Positions 23,070 through 34,252 of a DNA stretch of 64,000 bases are shown here, piece after piece (the first letter of the stretch is position 1; every line of letters starts with the position of its first letter). A model generated the notes under the pieces. It had not been told where the DNA came from. It was given only the letters and a program-made list of their open reading frames with translations, and ran no database searches. This DNA is from Isoetes taiwanensis. Lineage: Eukaryota; Streptophyta; Lycopodiopsida; Isoetales; Isoetaceae. The stretch spans positions 11,370,101 to 11,434,100 of the forward strand of contig JAJEKV010000015.1 of NCBI GenBank assembly GCA_021234155.1. Direction: 5' to 3'. The translations under genes were made by a program, and so were the position numbers.

Positions 23070-23678
23070 TCATTCTGAATCAACATCAAGCACTGTTGCC
23101 ATGCCTTCTGCCCGGACGTCCTCAGTAGTTACATCTGGCACACCACAGGGTAGTGTCCACATGATGTGATCGAAGATGTCGCATAAAGATGGATCAGACC
23201 CCTCTAGGACTTCCCTAATTAGAACCTTCTTTCGCAGCCTCCGTGCAGCATACATTTCCTCGAAGCAGGCTTTTAGGGTGTTGCCTTCCCAGACAATGTC
23301 CGTAGCTAGCAAATTCTTCAAAGCCTTGCCCTGGATAATGCACTTCTTCAATTCCCAAAGCAATGCCCTGTGGCTTGGCCGACCGGGATCATTGTCCAGA
23401 GGCCTAGGGGTCTCTCTGCTGTATTCCCCATCCTCCACGGTCTCTGCATGAACCATGAGGGGATCATGAAAAGATGGCTGAAAAGATTAGTATGAAAGTA
23501 GAACATAAATGTGAAGAAAGACAACAACATGCTTACTTTGGAACGTTTTGATGCTGTCGGGTTGGGCGAGATCTAGCCCCTCTTCCTCCTGAATTTCATT
23601 CAAGTGGACGAGAATATCCTCAAAGCTGTGGGCATTGATGGCACTGCCCTGCTGTAGCTGTTGTCGGGTCCTCACCAT
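23070..23678 (-). CDS. Unknown two-exon gene between the hairpin arrays (exons 23678-23537 and 23434-23070, approximate)
   Basis: The ATG at 23678 opens MVRTRQQLQQGSAINAHSFE. A donor (CAAA|GTAAGC) ends exon 1 after about 48 codons. An acceptor (CATGCAG|AGACC) lets exon 2 continue in frame as TVEDGEYSRETPRPLDND and on to a stop at 23070, giving about 170 residues. The protein is acidic and soluble, with a helical middle (WELKKCIIQGKALKNLLATD) and Arg/Lys cluster (MYAARRLRKKVLIREVL). I recognise no domain. It has an uninterrupted frame, unlike everything around it, and sits between the two hairpin arrays in a MULE, so it may be an element-encoded accessory gene or a captured host gene. Expression is unknown. 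Confidence 0.5.
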
Positions 23679-23876
23679 CTGTCACTTAGCTACTGAACTC
23701 AATTGAAACCAACTTACTTTCTAGCAAGAACCACTAAGGCAAGGGTATATATAGACTCATGAATCAACCGTTGTACTATCCGTTGTACAACGGTTAACCC
23801 TTGATTTCAATTTGTAATGGTAAAGTGGTAAAGTGGACCTTTTTTTCAATGGCTAGGTACCTCTATTATTTTTTTG

Positions 23877-24660
23877 GACGTGGGGATCCCGGAGGACGGA
23901 ATCCACGCTTGGGGATCCCGGAGGACTGGATCGCCGGTGGTGATCCCCACCTCCGGGATCACCAGATCGCGGACGGACTTTATTTTTTTTTTTCCTTGCC
24001 TATTAGGTAGTATTAGGTACAATGGTTATAAGGTTTTCGAATTTATTCCCGTCCGCCATCTGGTGATCCCGGGTGATCCCCACCTCCGGGATCACCGGAT
24101 GGATGGGACGAGCCTTTTTTATGGTTCTAAGCTTTTCGAATTTATTCCCGTCCGCGATCTGGTGATCCCGGAGGTGGGGATATTAGTGATCCCCACCTCC
24201 GGGATCACCAGATCGCGGGCGAACCTTTTTTTTTCTAAGGCTCTATGGTTCTAAGCTTTTCGAATTTATTCCCGTCCGTGATCTGGTGATCCCGGAGGTC
24301 GGGATCACTAGTGGTGATCCCCACCTCCGGGATCACCCGTAAGCGGGCGAACTTTTTTTTTTTTTTTATTCTATGGTTATAAGGTTTTTCGAATTTATTC
24401 CGTCAGCGACGGTGATCGGGAGGTCGGGATCTGATCGTGGATACCAACCTCCGGGATCACCAGATCGCGGACGGACTTATCCTTTTTTTTTAAGGTACAA
24501 GGGTTCCATGGTTTTCGAATTTATTCCCGTCCGCCATCTGGTGATCCCGGAGGTGGGGATCACCATGGGTGATCCCCACCTCCGGGATCACCAGATCGCG
24601 GGCGGATTTTTTTTTTTTTGTTGCCCACAAGGTGCAGTGGTTCTAAGGTTTTCGAATTTA
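23877..24660. repeat. Array of about six GC-rich hairpins inside the MULE (group 2)
   Basis: Units start near 23880, 24046, 24144, 24265, 24395 and 24519, each built as TTATTCCCGTCCG...CTGGTGATCCCGGAGG / CCTCCGGGATCACCAG...CGGACGG. Spacers contain T-runs and GGTTTTCGAATTTATTCCCG. The core is the same as group 1 but stems use ATCTGG/CCAGATCGCG instead of CTGCTGG. One unit (24046) has lost its loop. Confidence 0.82.
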
Positions 24661-25112
24661 TTCCCGTCCTCTGGGATCACCACAATAATTGTTTTTTTTT
24701 TGTGTTTGTCTTTTCCATTGGTTGTTTTAATATTTGCCTCCCTGGGGATCCCGGAGGTGTTCAAACTTCGGGATCCCAGAGCTATTCAAGTTTGGGGATC
24801 CCAGAGGTGTTCAAATTCCCAAACATCTGTGGCCAGAGGTGTTCAAATTCCCAAACATCTGTTATGAATTGAGGGGATGCAGATTGACAGTTCAGGAGTA
24901 AACCCGGATAAGGAAAAACAAAAGCTATTTCCCACATCAATTAACCAGTCAGAAACTGTCATATTTTACAATCATAGCCAAAAATTTACATGTTGAACAA
25001 GAATCAAAAGTTTTTTTCTGTTATGGACCATTCAGCATCAAACGGGTCACGGGCGGTTAATTGGTTGCTACCCTCGGGCAAGTAGAAGGTTGATTTTCCG
25101 CTTTTAGGGCGA
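24661..25112. other. MULE internal spacer
   Basis: It starts with half-units of the hairpin core and a 3-fold repeat of GGGATCCCAGAGGTGTTCAA-like sequence (24740-24860), then unique AT-rich DNA. No gene seen. Confidence 0.4.
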
Positions 25113-25655
25113 TCACTTAACTGCAAGCATGACCTTGAAGCTTGTCCTCAAATTGTCCATGTCTTCTTTGGCAAACCGGTCCTCGTGGATCACCATCCGT
25201 ATACGATGATTATAAATGGACACTAAATAAATTTGCTGATCAAGAAAGGCGAGAAGATAAGACATAGACAACTCACATCTGTCTCCTTCATGTAGATTTT
25301 TCGATGAATTTACGCACACAACCAATAACATAGATGCCACAATCGGGTTGTTGTTGTCGGCTGGCGTGGAGCTTCCATCAAGATTACTTGGTGCATTATG
25401 CAATCTTTGATGCCTCGTGCCTCCACCTCTTAAATACATCACTTAAAAACCTACAATTCAAGGCATTAGAAGATAGGCTATGAATGAATAATTACCAAAT
25501 TTTGCACTCACAAAGTTCAATGGAGGGGATCAAAGGAATCGAAGTGCAATATGCAAGGGCAAGGCTTCTTCAATATGCAAGGGCAAGGCTTCTTCAATTT
25601 CTGGCATGCCAAAGGATCAGCCACCAAAATGAACAGGCTCCAGTGGCCACTGCAT
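25113..25655 (-). pseudogene. Ulp1-like SUMO protease (peptidase family C48) relic carried by the MULE
   Basis: Read on the minus strand: an exon entered at about 25649 reads GHWSLFILVADPL (catalytic His-Trp) and, after a 24-bp tandem duplication, CILHFDSFDPLH (catalytic Asp), followed by an in-frame TGA. A second exon (acceptor TTGTAG near 25447) reads FLSDVFKRWRHEASKI and then, after a frameshift, DCGIYVIGCVRKFIEK (catalytic Cys). A last exon gives HEDRFAKEDMDNLRTSFKVM to the stop at 25113, matching the end of Ulp1 catalytic domains. All three triad residues are present but in separate frames, so the gene is dead here. Ulp1 proteins remove SUMO. MULE-borne Ulp1-like genes are known in flowering plants. 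Confidence 0.75.
25567..25616. repeat. 24-bp tandem duplication in the Ulp1-like exon
   Basis: AATATGCAAGGGCAAGGCTT plus four bases occurs twice in direct succession. It is in frame on the minus strand and adds KKPCPCIL a second time between the catalytic His and Asp strands. Confidence 0.85.
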
Positions 25656-25685
25656 AGGACAAGCTGCCATCAATTCAAACCAGAA

Positions 25686-26016
25686 CTAAAAAGGCAATAA
25701 AAATCCACTTCCCAAACCCAATTTACCGGCATTGTGGGTATATGTAGTAGAACTGTGCATCTTTGGATTTTCCACACGGCCTTGCCAAAGGGGATCCGGA
25801 ATTAGCTTTGACGAATCGCTCGTAGGCACCCACAGAGGCTCCGGTTTTGTGCCATTTAGAAACAGGCCAAAAGCAAGCAGGGTGGAGGAAGACATGATGA
25901 CAGCGTTTTTGGTGAGGAATTGAGTGTGCAAGAACCCTGCCAAAGCTCAACTTAGCATACCATGCAAGAAATAAAAACAAAGACAACACACATACAGTAA
26001 ATAGGCTCCTAGGCAA
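25686..26016 (-). pseudogene. Exon-like sequence upstream of the Ulp1-like relic, unassigned
   Basis: Two overlapping minus-strand frames are open: one begins MAGFLHTQFLTKNAVIMSSS and reaches a possible donor (CCG|GTAAAT) near 25731. By position it could be the preceding exon of the Ulp1-like gene, but no family motif is visible. Confidence 0.3.
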
Positions 26017-27779
26017 ATTCGAAGATCGATCTCTGAATCTTCAATACCGAGGTCACCCGGAATAGTCGAGAATTTTTCGTGCCTCTGTCTCTACGAGATG
26101 TGGAATTCAACATCGGATGATTTGTTTGCCCACCTTCAACGCAGAGGACTTTGAACCACAATTGGATAATCCAGAGAAAATCTAAAGCGCCAAAGCTCCT
26201 TTCTAATCCCTCTCGCCGTATAATTTTAGAGATTCAAAGAAGTTGGGGGTCCGGCATATACAAATACCACAATTTTATCTTGCTCGGGGTCTGGGAGCCA
26301 ATTCATTTGCATTTTCGGGCTCCTCCTCCTCCTCTAATTCTTCATGCACAATATGGTTTGGAGCCATCGGATCTGCATCCCTCAGGGCTGCACAAAGTCC
26401 GCTTCCTTGGGGTCACCAGACTTGGGCTATTCAATTTGGGGTTTTGGGAGGAGGTGAATTAAAATCAAGCATATCTTGTGACTTCAAACTCGCACTCACA
26501 TCGTCTTCGTCCAACCGGTGCTTTGTTCATAGCTCAAATCACCAAACAAATCCTTCTCATCCAAATTGCCATGCTTGCCCCTAATCCTTTCCTTGATTTC
26601 CCTTATCCGCTCTACCGCATTTCTAGTTACGTGGCCTCCTTTCTCGAGACCGCAGGTTTATAAACTTCGGCTCGGGCCGTGTCATCAAAAGGCCGAGGGC
26701 GATTTGCTCATCGCCATACTCGCCCTGCTGCTTTGCCCTTGCCCTCTGAAGTTTTCGTCCTCCAGTTGTGGCTAAATTTGAAGTCGGGGTCAAGAGATCT
26801 CTCCACACTTATCTTCCCATAATCTCTAACCCTCGGCCTTGTTCTTGAATTCGACCCCTTGGGGCATCCGGCCTCTGTAATTTTGCCATAATTGATGCAC
26901 CCCGAACCTATGATTCTCCGGTTCGATCTTCCTGGCGTAGGATTTCTTTGCGGTCCACCCTTTTGGCAGCGCCATTTTCGATTGACCTGATCATACACCT
27001 TAGTCCTTCAAAATTTCTTGATTGGTGGGTTCCTCGCTTGGATTGACGTTAAAACATTCAATATTACTTTTTTTGGGGCCTCATCCCCCCTCATGCATTT
27101 TTAGCATTCTTTAGATCATCGCTTTTTCGTGGCATTGGCCATCAAGCGAAGCCCTCGTCCACGGCGTGAGGGGTATTCTTCTCGTGGTGAAGCGCCCTTT
27201 AGCTCTTGCTTACGCCCTTAATCTCTTCTTTTTGGGATTGAACCTCTTGGTCGGATTCAATCTCGAAAGCAATATCTTTGAGGCATCGGGCAATGGCCAA
27301 GCCGAGTTTCCTTCCATTTCCCCATTCCGGTTCTCGTTAATGGAGGTATTTAGGCTGATTTGAAGTTAATCGACTCCTCCACCATCGTAAAATAACATAA
27401 CCGGTTAGAATAAGACTAAAATAGACTTTAACAACGGATGTCCATGGCGCTTACCTTTAAATACTCGGCGGATGCAATGCTTAGCCGGCGGCCTCTGGAT
27501 TCGGTAAGAATCGGGTCCTTTCCAATCGCCCGGCCGGAAAGGGCAATCGTTCTTAAGCGCCGAGAGTTCGGACATAGCCATCGCATCCACGTGCTCCCTT
27601 CCTCGAATCCCCACCGCACCGCGTGGCGACTCGCAATTGGGCCCGCACGAATAAGCTGGCGGTTTTCCGCCTCGGTTACACCATTAGTGGATGGCGTATT
27701 TACACCCACTGGGCCGCCAAGCATTAATTCAAACCAATGGCATCGATTGAACCACGCGGACGCCCCGCTTCGCCAAGGC
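26017..27779. other. MULE internal region without a recognisable gene
   Basis: Short frames occur on both strands; the minus-strand ones at 26623-26998 are basic and Gly/Arg/Lys-rich (GGRKLQRARAKQQGEYGDEQ) and could be the N-terminal part of the protease gene, but there is no motif to support this. Nothing else is identified. Confidence 0.3.
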
Positions 27780-28463
27780 AATGGTGATCCCGAGGAGGTT
27801 TTCACCGAAAGGACTTTCGGGATCCCCTTGAGGTCGGAATAAGCCCGGCGATAATCCGCATCCGATATCGCCCAACATGGCGATCCCGGAGGAGGGGATC
27901 ACCGCGCCGCCGATTTCGGTGATCCCCGAGGAAGTAATCATCTCGGGGTAACGGTGATCCCTGAGGAGGGATTCACCACGGCTGATATCGGGCCAAGCAT
28001 TCGGCCGAGTCCTTCCCGATCCCTGAGGGGCGATCTCCCCGGGTCCTCGGCGCTTTGGCCCGAAGCGCCATGGTGGTGATACCGGAAGCGGGATCAGGTA
28101 TGATAGTCGGGTGGCCGATATCGCCACGCCGATGGCTTATCGGAGGAGGGGATCACACCCCTACCGATATTGGGGCGTTGTCGGCGGGGGGCATGGGGAT
28201 CCGGAGGGCGGGTTCACGTTGCGTTGGTGATCCCGAGGGCGGGATCGGGTGTTGGTGATCTGGGAGGCGGGGAACACCACCGGAGGGCCCGGATGTGTCG
28301 CGTGCGGGGCGGACGGCGCAGATTTATCGAAGCCGCCTCACGTGTGTCAAGACGTTTAAACGGGGGGTCCTGAAACGGATTCCGTCGAGCCCTGGGGGTG
28401 ATACCGGAGGACGGTTTTTTTACCTCCGGGATCCCCGAAACCAGGGTAAGACTATCCTGAGCC
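27780..28463 (-). repeat. Right TIR of the MULE
   Basis: The reverse complement matches the left TIR from the first base (GGCTCAGGATAGTC...) for about 400 bp, then more weakly. It contains the same CCTCCGGGATCACC-type repeats and a GGCGATATCGG palindrome. Differences from the left TIR are mainly short indels. Confidence 0.8.
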
Positions 28464-28510
28464 TACAAACCATCACCAATTTAACTATGTTAATCGTATA
28501 ATATATACAA
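28464..28510. other. 47 bp of host sequence between the MULE and the Helitron, starting with the right MULE TSD
   Basis: TACAAACCAT (28464-28473) is the second TSD copy. The following CACCAATTTAACTATGTTAA is host DNA that continues, after the Helitron, at 36785. Confidence 0.8.
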
Positions 28511-28514
28511 CTAG

Positions 28515-29116
28515 AAACATGTGCCCGGGGCATTAGTCGTGGACGTGTGATGGCATTTATGTGTGTTAGTCGTTGTCGTGTCGCAAACGTGCACAATGCA
28601 CTTAAGACAATATATGTTTAGGTGCAACAGATAGACATATATTAAAAGGAAACAAACTTTAAAGTGTACGCATAATATGAAGTCCGAACAAATAAAATCA
28701 TAAACAAAAATAAATACAAACACAAAATATTTTTGGTGCAAATAGAGGTTATGTCCGTCGGCTCAATGGATCCACATCATGAAGAACCTGTCCCAAAGAA
28801 CTCTAGGAACGTCTGTCGGCTCAATGTGAAGCTCATTTGCGAAGCTGTTAGGTATGGAAGCTCCTCCCGTCGTGCCTATGGTGGCGAACATGAATGTGTA
28901 AACATGCTCTGATATCATGTCCCACACGCGTGACTCAGGTCTACCAACAACAATGTTATACTTGGTTAGAAACTCGGGAAGCTCATAATCACCAACTGCA
29001 TCATGTGGGATCGATGCCCAAGCCTTGAACCGTCTCCCATCGCAAACGCCAATGTGTGTGATGTCTCCTGACCTGAAGCAAGTTCCACTGCATGTGTACT
29101 TCAAGGGGAACTTTTT
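28515..29116 (-). other. Helitron 3' region with a 113-codon ORF of unknown nature
   Basis: The minus-strand frame 29104-28763 (starts MKYTCSGTCFRSGDITHIGV) is open and balanced in composition, but I recognise no family. Its position between the helicase and the 3' hairpin makes it a candidate captured fragment. The remaining 250 bp to the terminus are AT-rich. Confidence 0.3.
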
Positions 29117-30228
29117 TTACTCTAACACAGCAACACGCCAACGGGTGTTATCAACAACCGCATAACTCCAAAGTAAGATAGGAATAAAATAGAATATGAT
29201 TTTATCGTCCACGGAGACCAACTGGCCTATGGGACCCAAGTACAAAGAGAGAGCAAAGAAAGGATTACTACCGGGATTAAAAAACCCCGAGAAGGGTTTT
29301 GAGGGGGAAAACCTTAGTAGCAATAAGGATCTTTTGACATACCGCACGATTTATATACATAATCACAAAGCGGTGAGGTTAATGCCGGACGGGGGCATAA
29401 GCGGGTCCGCGTATCCATTACCTCCCGGGAGGTACGATCCCAACAACCTACTGAGGCCGTGTAGCTCAGCTCATGGGCTCGATGGGGCACAACTAGCAAA
29501 GCATACCGAGGCCGGATATGCTGCGACACGCGTTGACGAGCTTGAAGGCGTGACTTTCATCATCAATGGAAGCCACGTTGGCAAAGAGCGGCGGCATCTG
29601 CCCTCCGCAGCGGCTCGAATCCATCTCCCTATCTCAATGCGGAGGTGGTGTGCACTGTCGCGAATGGAAGCAATCACCCTGCGCTTTTTCATGGGTAGAT
29701 GGGTGCGCGAGGTAGTGGTGTGGGCCCCTCGTGAGCATGGGATTAACCTTGTCGATAATTTGCCACCTTGACATGTGACATGGCCTCTGCATCCCAAAGC
29801 ATGGCCATGAAGCAAGCATCAGAAATCTTTGCTTCAAAGGCAGCGTTCCTTCCGGTGTATCGCGATTGGTCCACATCGTGTGCCTGCACATTCCATCGCG
29901 AGAACCAGCGGGCTTGCTTGTCTTTCCGCCCGGGCTTTGAGTCATTTGCGGGCCCATCGCCCATCGCCAAAGCAAGGTTGGGCAGCCAGGCTTCATCCAT
30001 AGCCACCACCTTACGGAAGTAAATAATGTGACGTTCGGGCAGCCCTCTGTAATGGGAGGAATCGCCTCCGGAGCAAGATCGATATGGGACCGTGGATTTC
30101 ACTCCCGGTGCCCGGGCCAAGAAGGCCTTCTGTACCTGCTCTAGATCGTTCCAAGTGGTGAGGGATATCACTGGCCCCCACACTTCTGCCCCATAGAGGA
30201 GGACTGGTTCAACCAAGGCCCTGAACAA
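29117..30228 (-). pseudogene. LINE ORF2 C-terminal fragment captured in or inserted into the Helitron
   Basis: The minus-strand frame 30228-29743 reads FRALVEPVLLYGAEVWGPVI, W..LEQVQKAFLARAPGVK, typical of the region after the RT palm in plant LINE ORF2 proteins. It continues through decayed frames to about 29330. A plus-strand 191-codon frame (29196-29771) is antisense to it and is not supported. Confidence 0.65.
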
Positions 30229-30536
30229 GTGTGCCTGGTGACCCCATGCATACAGCTCTGCAGAAATGCATTAATAAACTCCTCAATTAAGATGATAAAA
30301 ATAACCTATTAAGAAGCATATAAGCAATTGTTATTGTTAGAACTAACAAATCTTAAACTCACCATCCCTACGATGCACGTGAACTATTGCCCTTGGCTTA
30401 GGATTTCCAAGTTCCTGAGGTACGAAGGGTGTGTAGGGCTTCATCATCTGCACAAATTCAGAAGGTCAATAAATGCCAAAGAAATAACCTTTGAGAAGAA
30501 ACACATATATACATGCACTATATGGTTGTCAAAACT

Positions 30537-33500
30537 TTAGTGGAGGACATGACACTTACCTCCATCACAAAGCATCTGTATAAACCACATTCCTCGTAAA
30601 CCTTGAAATTGTATTGGCATCTTCTTGAGGCATGGACGGTGGGTCCTTGATAGCGACCCGAATTCCTTGTCAGTTTTGTACCCTTGAGAATGCCACATAT
30701 AATTGTCCATGCGTAAAATAGGCTTTGGAAGATATAACACCACCTTATACATTGGCTGGCCCTGGGACTTGTTTATCGTCATGGCAAAGGCCGGCCGCAA
30801 AGGGAATCGCACCCTTTCAAACTGAAAGCGCAATCCTGAATCGGTAGGCACAATTGGAATGTGAGATAGAAGAACAGTGTTACCAACATGGGTTCCAGTT
30901 ACTATCTCGACCTCAATGACACGTTTTCCCAGCTTTCGTATAATCAATCGTGTTCTTTTGCACAGGCCCTTCTTGAATGACATAGACCTCAATAACATGA
31001 CAATCATCCCACCTTCAGATTGAGCTCGTGGGGCGGTACACCACTTGGAGTTTGTGCATTTAGAAACTCAATGGGGTATAGACCTACTTGCTGACCGTCT
31101 GTGTCTATGATTCGATCAGCACTAAAGTAGTCTGTCTTCTCTCCAAGGATAAGTGATGCCACCTTCCTATTGATCTCATCCACAAAATGGTTCAAAGGTG
31201 ATAGTATAGCATGATGTGTCCAAAAAATCACCTCTTTCCAGTTTTGTTGGATATCAGGGAATATGTCTTGAATTAAATCATCCACATCATTCAACCCAAG
31301 ACACATATCCTGTAGCAAATGCACTATATCAACCCCCTTCTCCGGAAACGTTGGTTCTCGCCCATCTCCTATACGTAATAAATAGTCAGCAAATGCTTGT
31401 TGTTCAAACGCATCCAAATCCAATGCATTCATGACACGCATGTTGATTGTCAGTTTGTACTCTCTCACACTATCCCAGATATACGAACGCTTTATAGAAG
31501 CTTCTACAATTTGTGCACGTGAACCTTTAAGAACCACTAGTAGTATTTGTCGAAAATCCCCTCCCAATAGCACTGGAATCCCACCAAATGGTGTCTGGTC
31601 ATTGCCCATCACATCTCTTAGTGTCCTATCCACTGCATCAAATATCCACTTGTGCATCATTGGTGCCTCGCCCCATACGATCAACCGACATGCTCGAATG
31701 AGTCTTGCCAATTCTGACTGCCCTGGAATGTTGCAGGTAGACGATCCATGTGCTCCTATAGGTATTTTAAAACGTGAATGAGCCGTTCTTCCATCTTGCA
31801 ATAGCACTAACGCAATGCCAGAAGATGCAACTGCTAGAGCAATCCAACCCCTTGCACGCACATATCCTAGGAGAGTGTTATATAGATATGTTTTTCCGGT
31901 TCCCCCAGGGCCATTCACAAAGAATACCCCACCAGTAGTCTTATCGATCACATGACTGAGAACAACATCATAAACTACTCGTTGATCAATGTTCAACTTC
32001 TCGAAATCGGATATGATTTTATCCACACTCACATAGAACATTTCCTCCTGGAATAGTGTGGATGTGTCTAGCACATTTTCTGGTAAGTTGAAGTCCATTT
32101 CTGCTAGGCTCCTTCCAGTTGATTGCATGTGATCCTCCACATCCATTAGTCCCATGTCAATAGCATACTGACTCAACTGACCTGTCTCAGAATAAGCATC
32201 ATAAGCAGTTTGGTCTAGAAAATCCTCAACCATCCTATATTCCAACTCCTTCCAAATATCAAGTGGATACAATGGGTTATATTCCAAAAAAATTGAAGCA
32301 AATAATTGTTGCAATTGACGCGGCATACCCTAAGACGATGCTTCTCATAGGGATTCGACCCATTCTAAATTATCATTCACAATCATTCACCTGATGCATG
32401 CATTCTTGAACGTCTCACACAAATGACCATCAACAGTTCTCAAATCTTCAAAAGATGTAGCTCCTGGTACATTGCTTAGCAACATTCGCAAATAAAATCG
32501 CTCGCCCTATGAGGGAGTCACAAAGTACATTGTACCCACAGATGGCAAAAGCTGAATACGTTGACGTATTGTCCATTTGTATGTCGCTTTGCTCCAAGTA
32601 AAGCTCTTGGGAAAGTCATGGTACAGCAAAGTTCGGGACACTGGATATTCATTTGCAACATTCACTTTAAACCAACCCATGAGAGTGGTGTCATGTGCAT
32701 TGTTAACCACATCGTCTAAGTCTGCATTCTCATCGAAAAGTACTGATTGCTCATTAGGAAGGTGAACTGCCAATCGCATGACATGAGGATTTTGTTCTTG
32801 CAGTCCAAACTTGAACAACCGCCATGTGCTCTCAGAGGCAGAATAGTATTTGGCATTGACATATTGCTGGACTTCGTCATGATCATCAGTATAGCGCTCG
32901 TCGTAGTAACACTCTCTCCATAACCCTGTCCTAAGTTCATTGATATCATGTCTGGGCCTTTGTAAATATACTTGTATGAATATTTGACTCATTTAATATG
33001 AGCACATATCTCAACATTGATATGGCATCTAAAATAGCACGACAACCATGGATTGTAAAGTACAACCCATCTATTATCCATGTTCATGCCATTTCGATAG
33101 ACAGTTCTCCCATCATTTCTACGTTTATAGAGTGGGTACCCGTTGCTAATCATGGTCTACTCCAGAAATTGCTTTGGATACCCCTTATTGCAAACTCCAT
33201 CAACCATACATGGAGCATTGGGATATGTAGGGCCACAGGGCCCATGCACCATCTGGTGTGTCACCACCTCATACAACTCAGGATTGGACTCCTTATCTGG
33301 AATCTCTGCAAAAATCAATTTATCTATATCCTCGACTGTCACTGGCTTGTCCTCTTGAAACAATATGTTAAGGAGATGCACATGAGATAGCCCCCTCTTC
33401 TGAAACTCAATGACATGAATCCTAGCAGAAATGCGGCCAAATATGCCATGGCATGACACGATCTCTAATAGCTCCTTCAACTTTAAGTAGAAGACATGGG

Positions 33501-34252
33501 CTACTAAATCAGGTCTGTCGGAAGGATCTTGGCCATTTATGAGCTCCCTAGTAATTTCCGGCCACTTTGGGTTGGCAGTCATAGTGATGAACAAATCTAA
33601 TTAGCCTAGCTCACGAACAATTGTCATCGCTTCTTCGTCCACAAGTTCAGAGCATTCACCCGATGCTGCTCCCAATGTTACCTCCATTAATTGCATTCAC
33701 GCACTCATCTGTCAAACCCGAAGCTATTGGTGTGCTCCTGGGCATTAAGAAGACATTCTCAAATTCTCTACCTAATGCTCTAGCCTTGGCCATACGTCTT
33801 CGATTCTTACGCCGTATTTTCTCCTCCATAATCTCTTCTTGCTTCGGTGTTTGATAGGTCAAATTTTGTCGTACAACATCTGGGGTTTGAGCAAGGTTCG
33901 CTGAAGTGCTACACATAGGTACATCAAGTGGTAAATACCCAGCACGTTCATCATCTCCAATCTCACTTGGCAACAAACTAATGGCACCCATACTTGTTGA
34001 TGCATCAATTGATAAACACTCATTCAATTCATATTCCAAGCTTCTGACAATACTTCCATAGGTAGTTCCATCTTTCTTGCACGTGCGGTCATCCACAACA
34101 TCGTCTTCTCCCCTTCCACGTGCTCGTGCCCTCAATGTTAATTTACGTTTGCGGGCCAGACGCCTCTTTCTAGCTGACTTTGATTCTTATTCTGGTGTGA
34201 CATTCATATCCTTGCCAATCATTCCAGGACTCATGCTTTTTGATGTCACCAT
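30537..34252 (-). pseudogene. Helitron Rep-helicase (RepHel), interrupted
   Basis: From ATG at 34252 the frame has a basic N-terminus (KRRLARKRKLTLRARARG) after an early in-frame TAA. The Rep part includes the HUH motif KRGLSHVHLL (33594-33157) and, after a TAG, KYSYKYIYKGPD with the expected tyrosines near 32980, where a TGA also occurs. The helicase part (32326-31004, 440 codons open) has Walker A GPGGTGKTYLYNTLL, Walker-B-region LLGGDFRQIL, and the Pif1-type end GTHVGNTVLL...FAMTINKSQGQ continues in the next frame (31007-30537). Much of the Rep N-terminal zinc-finger region is missing. RepHel proteins nick and unwind DNA for rolling-circle transposition; this copy cannot be made intact. 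Confidence 0.85.

Larger units (their letters stand above)
1397..28463 (+). mobile_element. Giant Mutator-like element (MULE) with TIRs, 10-bp TSD and nested insertions
   Basis: Both ends begin GGCTCAGGATAGTCTTACCC read inward, and both are flanked by the identical 10-mer TACAAACCAT (1387-1396 and 28464-28473), within the 9-11 bp expected for MULE target-site duplications. The terminal inverted repeats align well for about 400 bp and more weakly to about 680 bp. Inside are a MULE transposase with SWIM finger (8163-22091, plus), a spliced ORF (23070-23678, minus), an Ulp1-like protease relic (25113-25655, minus) and hairpin arrays. Removing the nested hAT and Gypsy with their TSDs leaves about 10.15 kb. 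The transposase is broken by frameshifts and the Gypsy insertion, so the copy is not autonomous. Ulp1-like genes are known passengers of plant MULEs (for example the Arabidopsis Kaonashi group). Confidence 0.88.

Noticed and set aside
22281-24660. CRISPR array
   Set aside because: Units are long palindromes with variable spacers, in a plant genome and inside a transposon; no cas genes.
29196-29771. 191-codon plus-strand ORF
   Set aside because: Antisense to a recognisable LINE fragment, composition not coding-like, no motif.
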